Shown one piece after another: positions 24,791 to 33,479 of a stretch of DNA of 64,000 bases. Position numbers and translations under genes: made by a program. Below the pieces are notes generated by a model that was not told where the DNA came from, did not search any database, and saw only the letters and a list, made by a program, of their open reading frames with translations. This stretch comes from Nodosilinea sp. FACHB-131 (GTDB lineage Bacteria; Cyanobacteriota; Cyanobacteriia; Phormidesmidales; Phormidesmidaceae). Position 1 is the stretch's first letter. Every line of letters starts with the position of its first letter. The DNA is taken from the NCBI RefSeq assembly GCF_014695395.1, contig NZ_JACJOF010000033.1, forward strand, positions 142,833 through 206,832, given 5' to 3'.

Positions 24791-25502
24791 ACTCCTTGGC
24801 CAGGCTATCGTACAGCTCCGAGAGGGTGCCAACGCGGTAGCCCTGGCGATCGATCAGCGCCAGCAGGGTGGGCAGGGCGTGGGCGGTCTGAACGCAGCGC
24901 TCCATCGAGCCGCCGTGCATAACAAAAATTGCTCCCGGAAAAATAAACTGCGCCAGGTACCAGGTGTTGAGGTTGGGCGTACTCAGCCGCCGCATGGTGT
25001 CGAAGGGAACCATGGAGGCCAAAGCCACCAGCGACTCGTAACCTGGAGTGAGCCGGATATGCTCGACCATGGCCCGGTTGTAGAGGCCGCGCCCAGGACG
25101 ATACCAGCGCAGGGGCTGCTGAATCAGGTCGGTAATGCGATCGTGGGCCTCTTGAAAGTGGCGAGCAAACTGGGCCGGCTGCAAGATGGCCGGGGTGGTG
25201 TCGGTGGTGCCGTGGTTAGCGATTTCGTGGCCGCTGGCGAGAATGTCTTGCAGGATGGTGCTGCCGGGGTTGAGGTGGTCGGTAATCACAAAAAACGTGG
25301 CATGTACCGGCTGCTCAGCGGTGCGGTTGTAGTTATTTAACGCGTTGAGAATCAGCCGGGTGGAGGCATCATCGCGATCGCCCGGCGTCGGCACGTCATC
25401 GATGGTCAGCGCCACCAGGGGAGCCTTGGTCGGCGCATAGAACAGCGCATCCGGAAACATCCGGGCGACCTGGGTCAGCAGTTGGTGATGGGGAGGAGCC
25501 AT
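24711..25502 (-). CDS. polysaccharide deacetylase family protein
   Basis: NodB-fold deacetylase of 263 residues. The metal/catalytic motifs are ALTIDDVPTPGD (about 31-42), GHEIANHGTTD (about 91-101, two His) and RWYRPGRGLYN (about 131-141). No signal peptide is obvious. The final 25 residues are almost entirely Pro/Ser/Gln (AAPPPPHPPQPPVPP) and are encoded by the strand opposite the 3' end of the HAD gene. It starts four bases after the oppC stop, so it is probably in the oppBC operon and may act on cell-wall or exopolysaccharide N-acetyl groups. Confidence 0.8.
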   Translation of the reverse strand: MAPPHHQLLTQVARMFPDALFYAPTKAPLVALTIDDVPTPGDRDDASTRLILNALNNYNRTAEQPVHATFFVITDHLNPGSTILQDILASGHEIANHGTTDTTPAILQPAQFARHFQEAHDRITDLIQQPLRWYRPGRGLYNRAMVEHIRLTPGYESLVALASMVPFDTMRRLSTPNLNTWYLAQFIFPGAIFVMHGGSMERCVQTAHALPTLLALIDRQGYRVGTLSELYDSLAKESTAETPAAPPPPHPPQPPVPPSQPPA

Positions 25503-25506
25503 AGCG

Positions 25507-26418
25507 TTAGCGGCTGGTGGGATCTAGACTATCGCGGAGGCGATCGCCCAACGTGTTAATGCAGAGTACTGTGAGAAAAATTGCCACACCGGGGGCCAGC
25601 ACCAGGTAAGGAGCGCTTTCGATGTAGTTTTGGGCATCGTAAAGCATGCGACCCCAGGTAGGCACATCGGGCGGAAATCCAACTCCGAGAAAGCTCAGGG
25701 TAGACTCCGCCAAGAGGGCATTGCCCACCCCAATCGTCGCCGCCACAATCACCGGGCCGAGAATATTGGGTAGCAGGTGAGTTTTGACAATGCCCCAGGG
25801 TCGCGCCCCTAGAGCTACTGCCGCCTGCACAAAGGTGCGCTGCTTGAGACTTAAGAACCCGGCCCGCACCAGCCGCGCCACCGACATCCAGCTCAGCCCG
25901 CCAATCAGCAGCACAATCAGCAGAAAAATGCCCCGCTCTGGCCCCAGGGCGCGGCGCACCGGGTCGCCCAGTAAATACACCACCAGCAGCACTAGCGGCA
26001 GCTGCGGCAGCGCTAAAAACAGGTCGGTAACGCGCATTAAAACAACATCCACCCAGCCGCCGCAGAACCCGGCCAAAGCACCGATAGCTACCCCCAGACT
26101 AATGCCCACTAGGGTAGCTGCCAGCCCCACCGCCAGAGAAATGCGGCCGCCAATCAACAGTCGGGCCAGCTGGTCTTGGCCCAGATCGTTGGTGCCCAGG
26201 GGCTGTCCTATACCGGGCGGCAAAAAGGCGCGGCCAAAGTCAATGGTGCTGGGAGAGCCGGAGTAGAGGAGAGGGCCAAGGGCGATCGCCAGCATCAATA
26301 TTCCCAGCACTACTAGGGCAAGCTGGGCAGTGCGATCGCCCCATAGCCGTTCCCAAACCCGATTTTTGCTCCCCGCTGGCGCGACTTGCCCAAGCGCAAG
26401 GTCGGTATTAATGGCCAT
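25507..26418 (-). CDS. ABC transporter permease, OppC/DppC type
   Basis: Inner-membrane permease of a peptide/nickel-type importer, about 303 residues from the chosen ATG. One N-terminal membrane segment, then the core with GRISLAVGLAATLVGISLGV, and the EAA loop near AAVALGARPWGIVKTHLLPN. The start ATGGCCATTAA overlaps the last 11 bases of oppB, indicating translational coupling. A start 28 codons upstream (26502) would lie deep inside oppB and is less likely. No binding protein or ATPase gene is nearby. Confidence 0.88.
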   Translation of the reverse strand: MAINTDLALGQVAPAGSKNRVWERLWGDRTAQLALVVLGILMLAIALGPLLYSGSPSTIDFGRAFLPPGIGQPLGTNDLGQDQLARLLIGGRISLAVGLAATLVGISLGVAIGALAGFCGGWVDVVLMRVTDLFLALPQLPLVLLVVYLLGDPVRRALGPERGIFLLIVLLIGGLSWMSVARLVRAGFLSLKQRTFVQAAVALGARPWGIVKTHLLPNILGPVIVAATIGVGNALLAESTLSFLGVGFPPDVPTWGRMLYDAQNYIESAPYLVLAPGVAIFLTVLCINTLGDRLRDSLDPTSR

Positions 26419-27370
26419 AGCGCACCCGAGGGTCAATAATGCCATAGAGCAAGTCAGCCACCAGGTTAAACGCCACCACCAGCACCGCGTAGATAAACGC
26501 AATCCCCATCACCACCGGCGTATCGCTGCGGTAGATCGACTCGATCAGCAGCGCCCCAATTCCCGGCACCCGAAACACCTGCTCTGTCACCAGCGCCCCC
26601 GTAAAAATCGTCGGAATATCCAGCGCCACTAGCGTCACCACCGGAATCAGCGCGTTGCGCAGCATGTGCAACGTGACGATACGCCAGCGGCCCAGGCCCT
26701 TCGCCCGCGCCGTTTTCACATAGTTCTGCGGAATTTCTTCAAGCATGGCGGCCCGCACAAACCGCAGCAGCACCGCCGTTTGAAACAGCACCAAAGTTGC
26801 GATCGGCATGATCGACTGCTTCAGCCACCGTCCTAGGGTCGCGGCATCGCTCACCACCAGCTGATTGTCGTAGATAAAGGGCAGCCAGCCCAGCCGCACG
26901 CTCAGCACAATGATCAGCACCAGCCCCGAAAAAAACGGCGGCGTCGAAAACCCCATAAATGCCAGCGTCGTAATCGCCCGGTCAATCCAGGAATTGTGCC
27001 GCAACGCCGCCACCATCCCTAGGGGCAGCGCCAGGGCCACGCTCAGCAGGTAGGCCACCCCAATCACCCACAGAGTGACCGGCAACCGCTGGGCGATTAA
27101 CTCCGCCACCGGCAGGCGACTAGTAAACGAGTAGCCCAAATTACCGCTAAACAGCGCCACTGTCCATTTCAAATAGCGAATGGGTATGGGTTGGTCAAGG
27201 CCAAGCGATCGCATAATATTCTCCCGCACCTCCGGCGTGATCGCCGGATTTGTCGCCAGATCTCCCAGGGGATTACTGGGCGCCATCGCCAGAATGAAAA
27301 AGATCACCGCGCTAATGGCCAGCAGCGTGGGAATAGCGATCAGCAGGCGTTTGAGCAGGTAGCCGAGCAT
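26408..27370 (-). CDS. ABC transporter permease, OppB/DppB type
   Basis: A 320-residue permease with the family N-terminus MLGYLLKRLLIAIPTLLAIS, six membrane segments, the family motif GLDQPIPIRYLKW near residue 57 and the ATPase-contact loop KTARAKGLGRWRIV near 220. It forms the heterodimeric pore with the OppC-type partner. The start codon is preceded by five tandem 16-base repeats, with no visible ribosome-binding sequence. The substrate could be a peptide, nickel or sugar-peptide and cannot be settled without the missing binding protein. Confidence 0.9.
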   Translation of the reverse strand: MLGYLLKRLLIAIPTLLAISAVIFFILAMAPSNPLGDLATNPAITPEVRENIMRSLGLDQPIPIRYLKWTVALFSGNLGYSFTSRLPVAELIAQRLPVTLWVIGVAYLLSVALALPLGMVAALRHNSWIDRAITTLAFMGFSTPPFFSGLVLIIVLSVRLGWLPFIYDNQLVVSDAATLGRWLKQSIMPIATLVLFQTAVLLRFVRAAMLEEIPQNYVKTARAKGLGRWRIVTLHMLRNALIPVVTLVALDIPTIFTGALVTEQVFRVPGIGALLIESIYRSDTPVVMGIAFIYAVLVVAFNLVADLLYGIIDPRVRYGH

Positions 27371-27371
27371 T

Positions 27372-27451
27372 GGCGGGTGGATGGGTGGGAGGGTGGATGG
27401 GTAGGCGGGTGGATGGGTAGGCGGGTGGATGGGTGGGAGGGTTAATGGGTA
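27372..27451 (-). repeat. five exact-length 16-bp tandem repeats before the oppB-type start codon
   Basis: Units of GGMGGGTGGATGGGTR (plus strand) at 27372, 27388, 27404, 27420 and 27436, each 16 bases. The last has TTAATGGGT in place of TGGATGGGT. The sense strand of the gene is the C-rich complement. The G-rich strand has many closely spaced GGG tracts and meets the usual G-quadruplex pattern. The array starts one base from the start codon. Confidence 0.92.
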
Positions 27452-27540
27452 AAGGGATAGGGGATTGGAACGGGAATTATGGCCTCTTCACCTTTCCATC
27501 GCTCACCTCACTGCTCATCTACACCCCTGCACCCCCCACG

Positions 27541-27591
27541 CATCCACCCATCTACCCTCCCACTCTCCCACCCATCCACTTCCCCACTCCC
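27541..27591 (+). repeat. inverted companion of the 16-bp array, after the HD-protein stop codon
   Basis: C-rich on the plus strand (CATCCACCCATCTACCC, then CCCACCCATCCACTTCCCC), running up to the stop codon of the 7TM-HD gene. It is in opposite orientation to 27372-27451, with about 90 bases between. The two can pair to form a long imperfect hairpin in the minus-strand transcript. Confidence 0.8.
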
Positions 27592-30120
27592 CTACCCCGC
27601 CCTCGGCGCCAGCGCTGCCTTCGGGTAGGCAATCCGCTTGTGGTTGTACTGCTGCCACACCTGCACAAAAATCTCGGCAATTAGGGTCATGTGGTCGCGG
27701 GTGAGGCCCGATTCTACCAGCTGGTTGTCTTTCCAGCGGGCGCGCAGAATACGGTTGACCATGGCCAGGGCCTCGTCGGGGGTGGCGTTGGTGAGCGATC
27801 GCAGCGCCGCCTCGCAGGAGTCGGCCAGCATGACCACCCCGGTTTCCGGCGATTGGGGAATGGGGCCGTCGTAGCGAAAGTCGGCTTCTTCGACAGTCAG
27901 GGTGGGGTCGGCTTTTGCCATCTCCTGGGCCTGGTGGTAGAAGTAGCTGATCAACATCGTGCCCTGGTGCTCGGGGATGAACGATCGCACCGCCTTGGGC
28001 AACCGACATTTGCGGGCCATCACAATACCCTCAGTAACGTGCTTTTTAATAATGATGGCGCTGAGCCAGGGGTCATTGAGTTCGTCGTGCTTGTTGGGGC
28101 CACCCATCTGGTTTTCGATAAAGCCCTGGGGGTCATGCATTTTGCCAATGTCGTGGTAGAGCGTACCAGCCCGCACCAGCTCAACGTTGCAGCCCAGAGC
28201 GCGAGCAGCCGCCTCGGCCAGACTCGACACAAACACCGTGTGCTGAAAGGTGCCCGGCGCTTCAGAGGCCAAGCGCTTCAGCATAGGGCGGTTGGGGCTC
28301 GACAGCTCGGCCAGACGAATTGGGGTAACCAGGTCAAACAGGTGCTCTAGGTAAGGGCTTAGGCCCTGGGCCGCGATGCTAGAGATCACCCCGTAGATGC
28401 CCTGGAGAGCAGCCCCAGTCAGCATTCCCGACCAGGCAGAAATCAGAGACACTGGGCTGACCACCAGGGTCAGCAGCAGGTAAACCACCCCCTGGGTGAG
28501 ACCGACACCGCCGCCCAGTAGGGCCAGCTCTTCGCGCGATCGCATGCGGCTGGCTAGCAGACTGCACACCAGAGCCCCCGCCGCCCCCGCCATCAACGAA
28601 ATGCTGCTCACGGCCGAACCCACCGGCAGCAGCACCGCCACCAGCACCACCAGCGTGCCGCCCAGCACCGGGCCGTAGAAGCTGCCCGCCAAAAGACCGA
28701 TAGCCGGTAAGCCGTAGGCCGCTACTCCAAAGATTTGCATCACCCCGGTGCTGACCACCATTGCCGACAGCAGCAGATAGTCTTTTTGGCGCAGCCGCTG
28801 GGGTACCCAGTGCTCAACCAGCAAAAACAGACCCACCCCACCTGCCACTAGCCCGCCAAACATAGCCAGCCCCCAGTAGTTGAAGCGGCGCTGGCTGAGA
28901 TTAAAGCTGTCGAGCAGCACAAACTGTTCCTGGCTGATGGGTTCTCCAGCCGAGACAATGAGCTCACCCTGCTGCGCCTCTATAATCACCGGCTTCACGG
29001 CCTCTGCGGCCATGTCGGCCAGCTGTCGAGTGCGATCGCTATCTTCGACCAGGTTTGGCTCTAGGGTCGAGAGCAAGAGCTGGCGAGCCAGGGGCTCAAT
29101 TGGGTGGGGCAGGGTGTCTTTGAGCTGAAGGTAGGCCGCCCGGTCGAGCATCTCGGGCGGCAGTCCAGCATGAATGCCTTGGGCTAGCATACGCTCTGCG
29201 GCTTTGCGAATCTCGACTTGAGCACTGACCCAGTCTTGCAGCGGTAGATCGAACAGGGGAGGAGCCTCGGCAACGCCCTCGGCTTGGGCGGACAGCAGCG
29301 TTAAATTAGCCATCGCCTCTTGATAGCTCTGGCGAGACTTTTCCACCGCCGTCAGCAGTTTCGCCAGTTCTTGACTACTAGACCGCTGACCGTATGCCCA
29401 CAGTTCCCCCAGGGCCGTCTGCTGATCGGGGGTAATGGTTTGGTTGCGCAGCAGCGTTGCCAAAGGCAGCTGCTCACCCCTGGCGCTGTCTTCGGCCAGG
29501 GGGTCGATGAGGCTGCGCAGCTTGAGCCAAGTGGCATCGTCGGAGCGGCGCAGGTAAACCTGTACCTGGGTCGACAGTTTGCTAGTCGCCACAAAAGGTA
29601 CTCCGCCAGCCTGGCGGCGGATATCGCCCACCTGATCCATCAAAGCGTTGAGCGATCGCAGCACTGCGTCATCGACGGCGGGATCGACCTGGAGCACTTG
29701 CAGGGCACCGTTGCGGGCATCGCGACGCCGCGCTTCGGTGGTTTCTTTATCTTCTACTCGTACCGTGCTTGGAGCCAGCACGGTACTGGGGGCAATGCTG
29801 CCTACCTGCAACCCCGGCTGATTGTAGAAACGCTGCCCTAGAATGGCTGTCAGCCCTAGCGTGGCGATCGCAAAGGCAAAGTGGGGATGGCGAATATTTT
29901 TGCGCCGCCGGAGCGGGCGACAGGGCTGAGGCCAACCTTCCGTGCGGCGTTGGGCTGAGGTAGCGATCGCCTGCGTATCCACCGCCTCCACATTCAGGGA
30001 TAGCGATCGTGGCGACAGCGTAGAACGGGGTGCAGTCGGCTTCATAGCCTGCTGCTCTAGGGCCCACCAGCGCTCGACCGCAGCCACAATGTCCTGAATT
30101 GCCTTCATAAATTGAGACAT
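27592..30120 (-). CDS. 7TM-HD family phosphohydrolase (PgpH-like, probable c-di-AMP phosphodiesterase)
   Basis: An 842-residue membrane protein. Order: N-terminal cytoplasmic region and first membrane segment (about 95-115), a large extracytoplasmic 7TMR-HDED domain (about 120-400), a seven-helix membrane block (about 405-600) and a C-terminal HD domain. HD residues are in GTLYHDIGKMHDPQGF (His-Asp near 656-657), with further metal ligands in IIIKKHVTEG and IPEHQG. This layout is that of Listeria PgpH, which degrades cyclic di-AMP. Cyanobacteria make this messenger, so the role is likely but inferred. It is upstream of the oppBC-type genes on the same strand. Confidence 0.9.
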   Translation of the reverse strand: MSQFMKAIQDIVAAVERWWALEQQAMKPTAPRSTLSPRSLSLNVEAVDTQAIATSAQRRTEGWPQPCRPLRRRKNIRHPHFAFAIATLGLTAILGQRFYNQPGLQVGSIAPSTVLAPSTVRVEDKETTEARRRDARNGALQVLQVDPAVDDAVLRSLNALMDQVGDIRRQAGGVPFVATSKLSTQVQVYLRRSDDATWLKLRSLIDPLAEDSARGEQLPLATLLRNQTITPDQQTALGELWAYGQRSSSQELAKLLTAVEKSRQSYQEAMANLTLLSAQAEGVAEAPPLFDLPLQDWVSAQVEIRKAAERMLAQGIHAGLPPEMLDRAAYLQLKDTLPHPIEPLARQLLLSTLEPNLVEDSDRTRQLADMAAEAVKPVIIEAQQGELIVSAGEPISQEQFVLLDSFNLSQRRFNYWGLAMFGGLVAGGVGLFLLVEHWVPQRLRQKDYLLLSAMVVSTGVMQIFGVAAYGLPAIGLLAGSFYGPVLGGTLVVLVAVLLPVGSAVSSISLMAGAAGALVCSLLASRMRSREELALLGGGVGLTQGVVYLLLTLVVSPVSLISAWSGMLTGAALQGIYGVISSIAAQGLSPYLEHLFDLVTPIRLAELSSPNRPMLKRLASEAPGTFQHTVFVSSLAEAAARALGCNVELVRAGTLYHDIGKMHDPQGFIENQMGGPNKHDELNDPWLSAIIIKKHVTEGIVMARKCRLPKAVRSFIPEHQGTMLISYFYHQAQEMAKADPTLTVEEADFRYDGPIPQSPETGVVMLADSCEAALRSLTNATPDEALAMVNRILRARWKDNQLVESGLTRDHMTLIAEIFVQVWQQYNHKRIAYPKAALAPRAG

Positions 30121-30268
30121 TTAAAGGGGGCGGGCAGAGGCTGGGGAACCCCAGACTAAAGCTGTGAGAGCACCGCTTCTCCGCAGCCGTCAGGGCTTTG
30201 AGCTCAACCAAGACCTCTCAAAAGCTATTATAGGCGGCGGCTGTGGTCCAGCGCCCGCGCCCGTCGAG

Positions 30269-31027
30269 TCAGCCCCTCAACCCCGGGGGCAAAGTAGAGG
30301 ATGGAGTGGAGGGCGCTATTCCCGCCCAACGGCGATGCAGCGTTGCCGCCAGGGCTGCTAAGGCATCGGCGTCTACCCCCCGCCAGGGGTCGGGCGGGGC
30401 GGGGTGGTAGTCAAGTAGCCAGCGCTGACGAAGTGCGGCACCAAGCCCAGCGCGGCCGCTAGCCAGCCCCGCTAGCAACCCCACTAGGGCGATGGCGCAG
30501 CCTCCCCGGAGGGGAATCGCCTCTGCCGACCACTCTCGATGACGAGCCAGGCCTAAAGCCACCGCAAACTGCCCCTGGCTCTGCACCACTAGGCTAAGGG
30601 CCTGCGCCACCGGGCCTGCGTCACCGGGCAGGACGCGGGCTAGAGCACTGAGGCTGTGGGTGGCTCCCATCTGCTGACACAGGACGGCAAACATCTGCTC
30701 GCAGGCCACCGCCGCCGCCGGGGACAGCTCCGACTCTTCTATCCAGCAGTGCACAGCTTTTCGGTGGTGGCCATGGACATCGGCCATTACCCACAGATAG
30801 GGCAGGGCGTTAATCGCCGCCGCCGCGCTGGACAGCGATTGAAAATGGGCTTGCCAGCGCGGTGACAGCAGTCGCTCTCCCCTGGCGCAAGCGGCAGCCG
30901 CTTGCAGGAGACCCTCCTGCCACCCCAGGTCTTCGGTAACCCTGGGACGGACAGCGCTGCGATCGCTAATCACTACAGCTTCTAGAGCCGCTACCAGGCG
31001 ATCGTGCTGTGAACCGATTTGAACCAT
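30269..31027 (-). CDS. conserved-looking hypothetical protein, Ala/Leu rich
   Basis: A 252-residue mostly helical protein. It has no signal peptide and no clear membrane helix, though the segment GLLAGLASGRAGLG (about 182-195) is glycine-rich and hydrophobic. The C-terminus (PSTPSSTLPPGLRG) is Pro/Ser-rich. The central glycine-rich segment faintly recalls ADP-ribosylglycohydrolase-type helical folds, but I see no set of metal-binding Asp residues and do not assign that function. It lies upstream of the 7TM-HD gene on the same strand and diverges from the peptidoglycan-binding protein gene; the inverted repeat at 31075-31103 is in the shared region. Confidence 0.65.
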   Translation of the reverse strand: MVQIGSQHDRLVAALEAVVISDRSAVRPRVTEDLGWQEGLLQAAAACARGERLLSPRWQAHFQSLSSAAAAINALPYLWVMADVHGHHRKAVHCWIEESELSPAAAVACEQMFAVLCQQMGATHSLSALARVLPGDAGPVAQALSLVVQSQGQFAVALGLARHREWSAEAIPLRGGCAIALVGLLAGLASGRAGLGAALRQRWLLDYHPAPPDPWRGVDADALAALAATLHRRWAGIAPSTPSSTLPPGLRG

Positions 31028-31074
31028 CCAATAAAGACCCTGTTGAATTTTAAGGGGTGTAGTAGTCTATTTGC

Positions 31075-31103
31075 TGACAGCAATCCTATAATGCTTGCTG
31101 TCA
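31075..31103 (+). promoter_or_regulatory. operator-like perfect inverted repeat enclosing a TATAAT box
   Basis: TGACAGCAA and TTGCTGTCA, perfect nine-base arms, are separated by 11 bases that contain a consensus TATAAT (31087-31092). The site is about 60 bases upstream of the ATG of the peptidoglycan-binding protein gene and about 50 bases from the start of the divergent hypothetical gene. No good -35 box is present for the plus-strand direction, as expected for a promoter depending on, or blocked by, a regulator. A dimeric repressor or activator site is the simplest reading. The same repeat could also fold as RNA. Confidence 0.6.
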
Positions 31104-31152
31104 AGCCCTTGGGGTTCTCTTGCGTTCTGTTACCCTGCCTGGAGCCAAGTCT

Positions 31153-31926
31153 ATGTTCTGCGTCTCCCCTTTTATACAACGGATGACTCCAGGGGGGGCC
31201 AGCCAGCGCGTCTGGGGAGCAGTCGCTGCGATCGCCTTGAGCCTGAGCCTGACCACTTCCGTCACCTGGGCTCAAACCCCGACGGAGGAGAAGCCCCCTG
31301 CTAGCCAACCCGCTACACCCACGGTGAGTGGCGGTCGCATTGTGAGGCCTACTCTTCAGTTGGGTAGCCAAGGGGAGTCAGTACGAGAACTACAGTCTAT
31401 GCTGATGCTGCTGGGCTACTATCCCGGTCCGGTGACTGGTGTCTACCAAGAAGACACCGCCACCGCCGCCCGCCGGTTTCAAACCGCTGCGGGCGTTACC
31501 GCCGATGGCATTGTTGGTCCTGCCACCTGGAGCCGCCTGTTCCCGACTCCGCCAGGAGAGGCCAACCCACCGACAGCTGCGGCCCCTAGCGGTACAACCC
31601 CACCAGCGACCACTCCCTCGACTACGACCCCCAGCGGTACAACTCCCCCAGCGACTACTCCCCCAGCGGCTACGCCCCCAGCTACGACTACGCCCGCAAC
31701 CCCTAGCAGCGGTACTCCAGCCGCTCTCCCCGTGCTGCGCCCCGGCATGGAGGGAGACGCCGTGCGGCAGCTCCAGCAGCGCCTGCGCACTAAGAAATTT
31801 TACAGCGGTGCCGTCGATGGAGTATTCGGCAGCCAAACTGAGGCTGCCGTGCGGGCTGCTCAAGCTGCCAATGACCTAACTGTAGACGGCATTGTTGGCC
31901 CAGCCACATGGCGAGCGCTCAACTAG
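31153..31926 (+). CDS. secreted protein with two peptidoglycan-binding (PG_binding_1) domains
   Basis: About 257 residues. An N-terminal hydrophobic segment ending VTWAQT forms a signal peptide. Domain 1 (about 65-130) has LQLGSQGESVRELQSML, GYYPGPVTGVY and DGIVGPATW. Then comes a Thr/Pro-rich linker of about 60 residues (repeats such as TTPPATTPP). Domain 2 (about 190-257) has LRPGMEGDAVRQLQQRL, DGVFGSQTE and VDGIVGPATWRALN. No catalytic domain is attached, so a wall-binding or scaffolding role is likely. I use the ATG giving MFCVSPF; a TTG 11 codons upstream (31120) is possible. Confidence 0.88.
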   Translation: MFCVSPFIQRMTPGGASQRVWGAVAAIALSLSLTTSVTWAQTPTEEKPPASQPATPTVSGGRIVRPTLQLGSQGESVRELQSMLMLLGYYPGPVTGVYQEDTATAARRFQTAAGVTADGIVGPATWSRLFPTPPGEANPPTAAAPSGTTPPATTPSTTTPSGTTPPATTPPAATPPATTTPATPSSGTPAALPVLRPGMEGDAVRQLQQRLRTKKFYSGAVDGVFGSQTEAAVRAAQAANDLTVDGIVGPATWRALN

Positions 31927-32072
31927 AAGAATGCTGTCGAGTTTAAAGTCGGGCCAGAATCTGCCACAGCAGTTTCAAGGTGGCGGGCAGTAGTTCTATT
32001 TTTTTCACCAAACCACGATGGGTCAGTGCTAAAACCGCTGCATCTAATGGTTGTCTGCCGCAAACAGCCACT

Positions 32073-32108
32073 AAAAAGCCGCCGAAGATGTAAATTCCTA
32101 GGCGGCTT
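32073..32108 (-). terminator. rho-independent terminator of the small membrane protein gene
   Basis: On the minus strand AAGCCGCC and GGCGGCTT form an eight-base-pair stem around a 17-base loop, followed by TTT. It lies about 25 bases after the stop codon at 32134. Confidence 0.65.
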
Positions 32109-32133
32109 AAGCATAGTTCTGGCAGGCGCAATC

Positions 32134-32433
32134 TTAGTCTGGCTGAACAAACCAGTCGTTTAAACCATTGGCTAACTCAGGCAGGGTAGCGCTGGCATAG
32201 GTGAAATAGGGGATATCTGAAGCTTCCATAATGGACATCTGCTGGCCAGCATGATCCATATAGATCATGTAGTTACCCATGAGAAAGTAAACCCCCATTA
32301 GGGCAGCAGCAGAGGATGCCACCAAAAAACCCGCCAACATCAGGGAAAATTCCTGACCTTTGACAGCCTGCTCCATTAGGCGGAGCGCCCAAGCCACCAG
32401 GGCAATAACAATAGTCAGGATAAGCAGCAGCAT
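32134..32433 (-). CDS. small two-helix membrane protein, unknown
   Basis: 99 residues with two hydrophobic helices (about 2-18 and 29-54), then a soluble tail with several acidic and aromatic residues (ASDIPYFTYASATLPELANG). No known family is recognised. It is followed by a terminator-like hairpin, so it is probably a monocistronic gene. The 31927-32133 gap between this gene and the peptidoglycan-binding protein gene shows no other convincing gene. Confidence 0.65.
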   Translation of the reverse strand: MLLLILTIVIALVAWALRLMEQAVKGQEFSLMLAGFLVASSAAALMGVYFLMGNYMIYMDHAGQQMSIMEASDIPYFTYASATLPELANGLNDWFVQPD

Positions 32434-32569
32434 GGAACAATGACTGTTGTAACGATATGAATAGTCAGATTAATGACTGAGTCTATATGTTACACATCGT
32501 AACAGGCATTCATAAAACTGGCGTGGCATCCACAGAATGTCTTTAGGTTTGTCCAGCAGAGGGGCCAGA

Positions 32570-33340
32570 CTAGGTCAAGCGCACAGGTACCTGGCGATCG
32601 CGCAAATGCTCCTTCACCTGCTGCACCGTTAGCTGCCCGTAGTGTAGCAGCGAGGCCAGTAGGGCCGCCTCGGCTTTTCCCTCGGTGAGGGCCTGGTGGA
32701 TGTGGTCGCAGTTGCCGGCCCCGCCGGAGGCAATCACCGGCACTGGTACTCGGTCGGCAATAGCGCGGGTGAGGTCGAGGTCGTAGCCTGCCTGGGTACC
32801 ATCGGCGTCCATGCTGGTGACCAGCAGCTCGCCCGCTCCTTGGTTAACGACTTCCTCGGCCCAAGCTAGAGCGTCAAGCCCCGTATTCTCGCGACCGCCG
32901 CGCACGTAGACATCCCAACCTGGATTGCCAGGGTCGGGGCGGCGACGGGCGTCGATCGCCACCACAATGCACTGAGCGCCGAAGCGATCGCTGGCCGCCT
33001 TTATCAGCTCAGGCCGCTTCACCGCCGCTGAGTTAATGCTGACCTTGTCAGCTCCGGCCCGTAACAATTTTTTAATGGTCTCTAAGGATTGTACGCCTCC
33101 CCCCACCGTGAGGGGAATGAACACCTGCTCCGCCGTGCGGTACACCACGTCGTAGATGATGTCGCGGTCTTCGTGGGTGGCGGTAATGTCAAGAAACACC
33201 AGTTCATCGGCTCCTGCCTGGTTATAGGCCTGAGCGAGTTCCACCGGATCGCCCGCGTCGCGCAGGTCGACAAAATTGACCCCCTTCACCACCCGGCCGG
33301 CTTTTACATCGAGACAGGGCACAATTCGTTTGGCCAGCAT
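32570..33340 (-). CDS. hisF: imidazole glycerol phosphate synthase cyclase subunit
   Basis: The TIM-barrel cyclase partner of HisH in histidine synthesis, 256 residues. The catalytic Asp is in [20 protein letters not shown] (near residue 11), the second Asp in [16 protein letters not shown] (near 130). Phosphate-binding GGG motifs lie in LTVGGGVQS and [11 protein letters not shown]. Start: an ATG with AAGGAG seven bases before it gives MLAKRIVPC; eight further codons upstream are open but the Shine-Dalgarno decides for this one. It is divergent from petP. Confidence 0.96.
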   Translation of the reverse strand: MLAKRIVPCLDVKAGRVVKGVNFVDLRDAGDPVELAQAYNQAGADELVFLDITATHEDRDIIYDVVYRTAEQVFIPLTVGGGVQSLETIKKLLRAGADKVSINSAAVKRPELIKAASDRFGAQCIVVAIDARRRPDPGNPGWDVYVRGGRENTGLDALAWAEEVVNQGAGELLVTSMDADGTQAGYDLDLTRAIADRVPVPVIASGGAGNCDHIHQALTEGKAEAALLASLLHYGQLTVQQVKEHLRDRQVPVRLT

Positions 33341-33479
33341 TGCGTTCTCCTTGCCCAACGGCAACTAAACCCCTTCCCCGGTTCCACAATAGAGGATTAT
33401 GACGATCATCAGGGGCCAAGACGCTGATACACTGTCTCTTGGTTTATCGTTGGAAACGCAGTTGGAGCCCTTAGTAGAC

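Noticed and set aside
26419..26502. Longer start for the OppC-type permease
   Set aside because: The extra 28 residues are Trp/Cys-rich, lie inside oppB in another frame and do not fit the family; the overlapping ATG is the usual coupled start.
30164..30361. Open frame in the gap before the 252-residue hypothetical
   Set aside because: Mostly antisense to the 3' end of the neighbouring gene; composition is that of shadow frames in GC-rich DNA.
31923..32150. 75-codon and 62-codon minus-strand frames after the peptidoglycan-binding gene
   Set aside because: They run through a terminator-like hairpin, have no ribosome-binding site and no protein-like conservation pattern.
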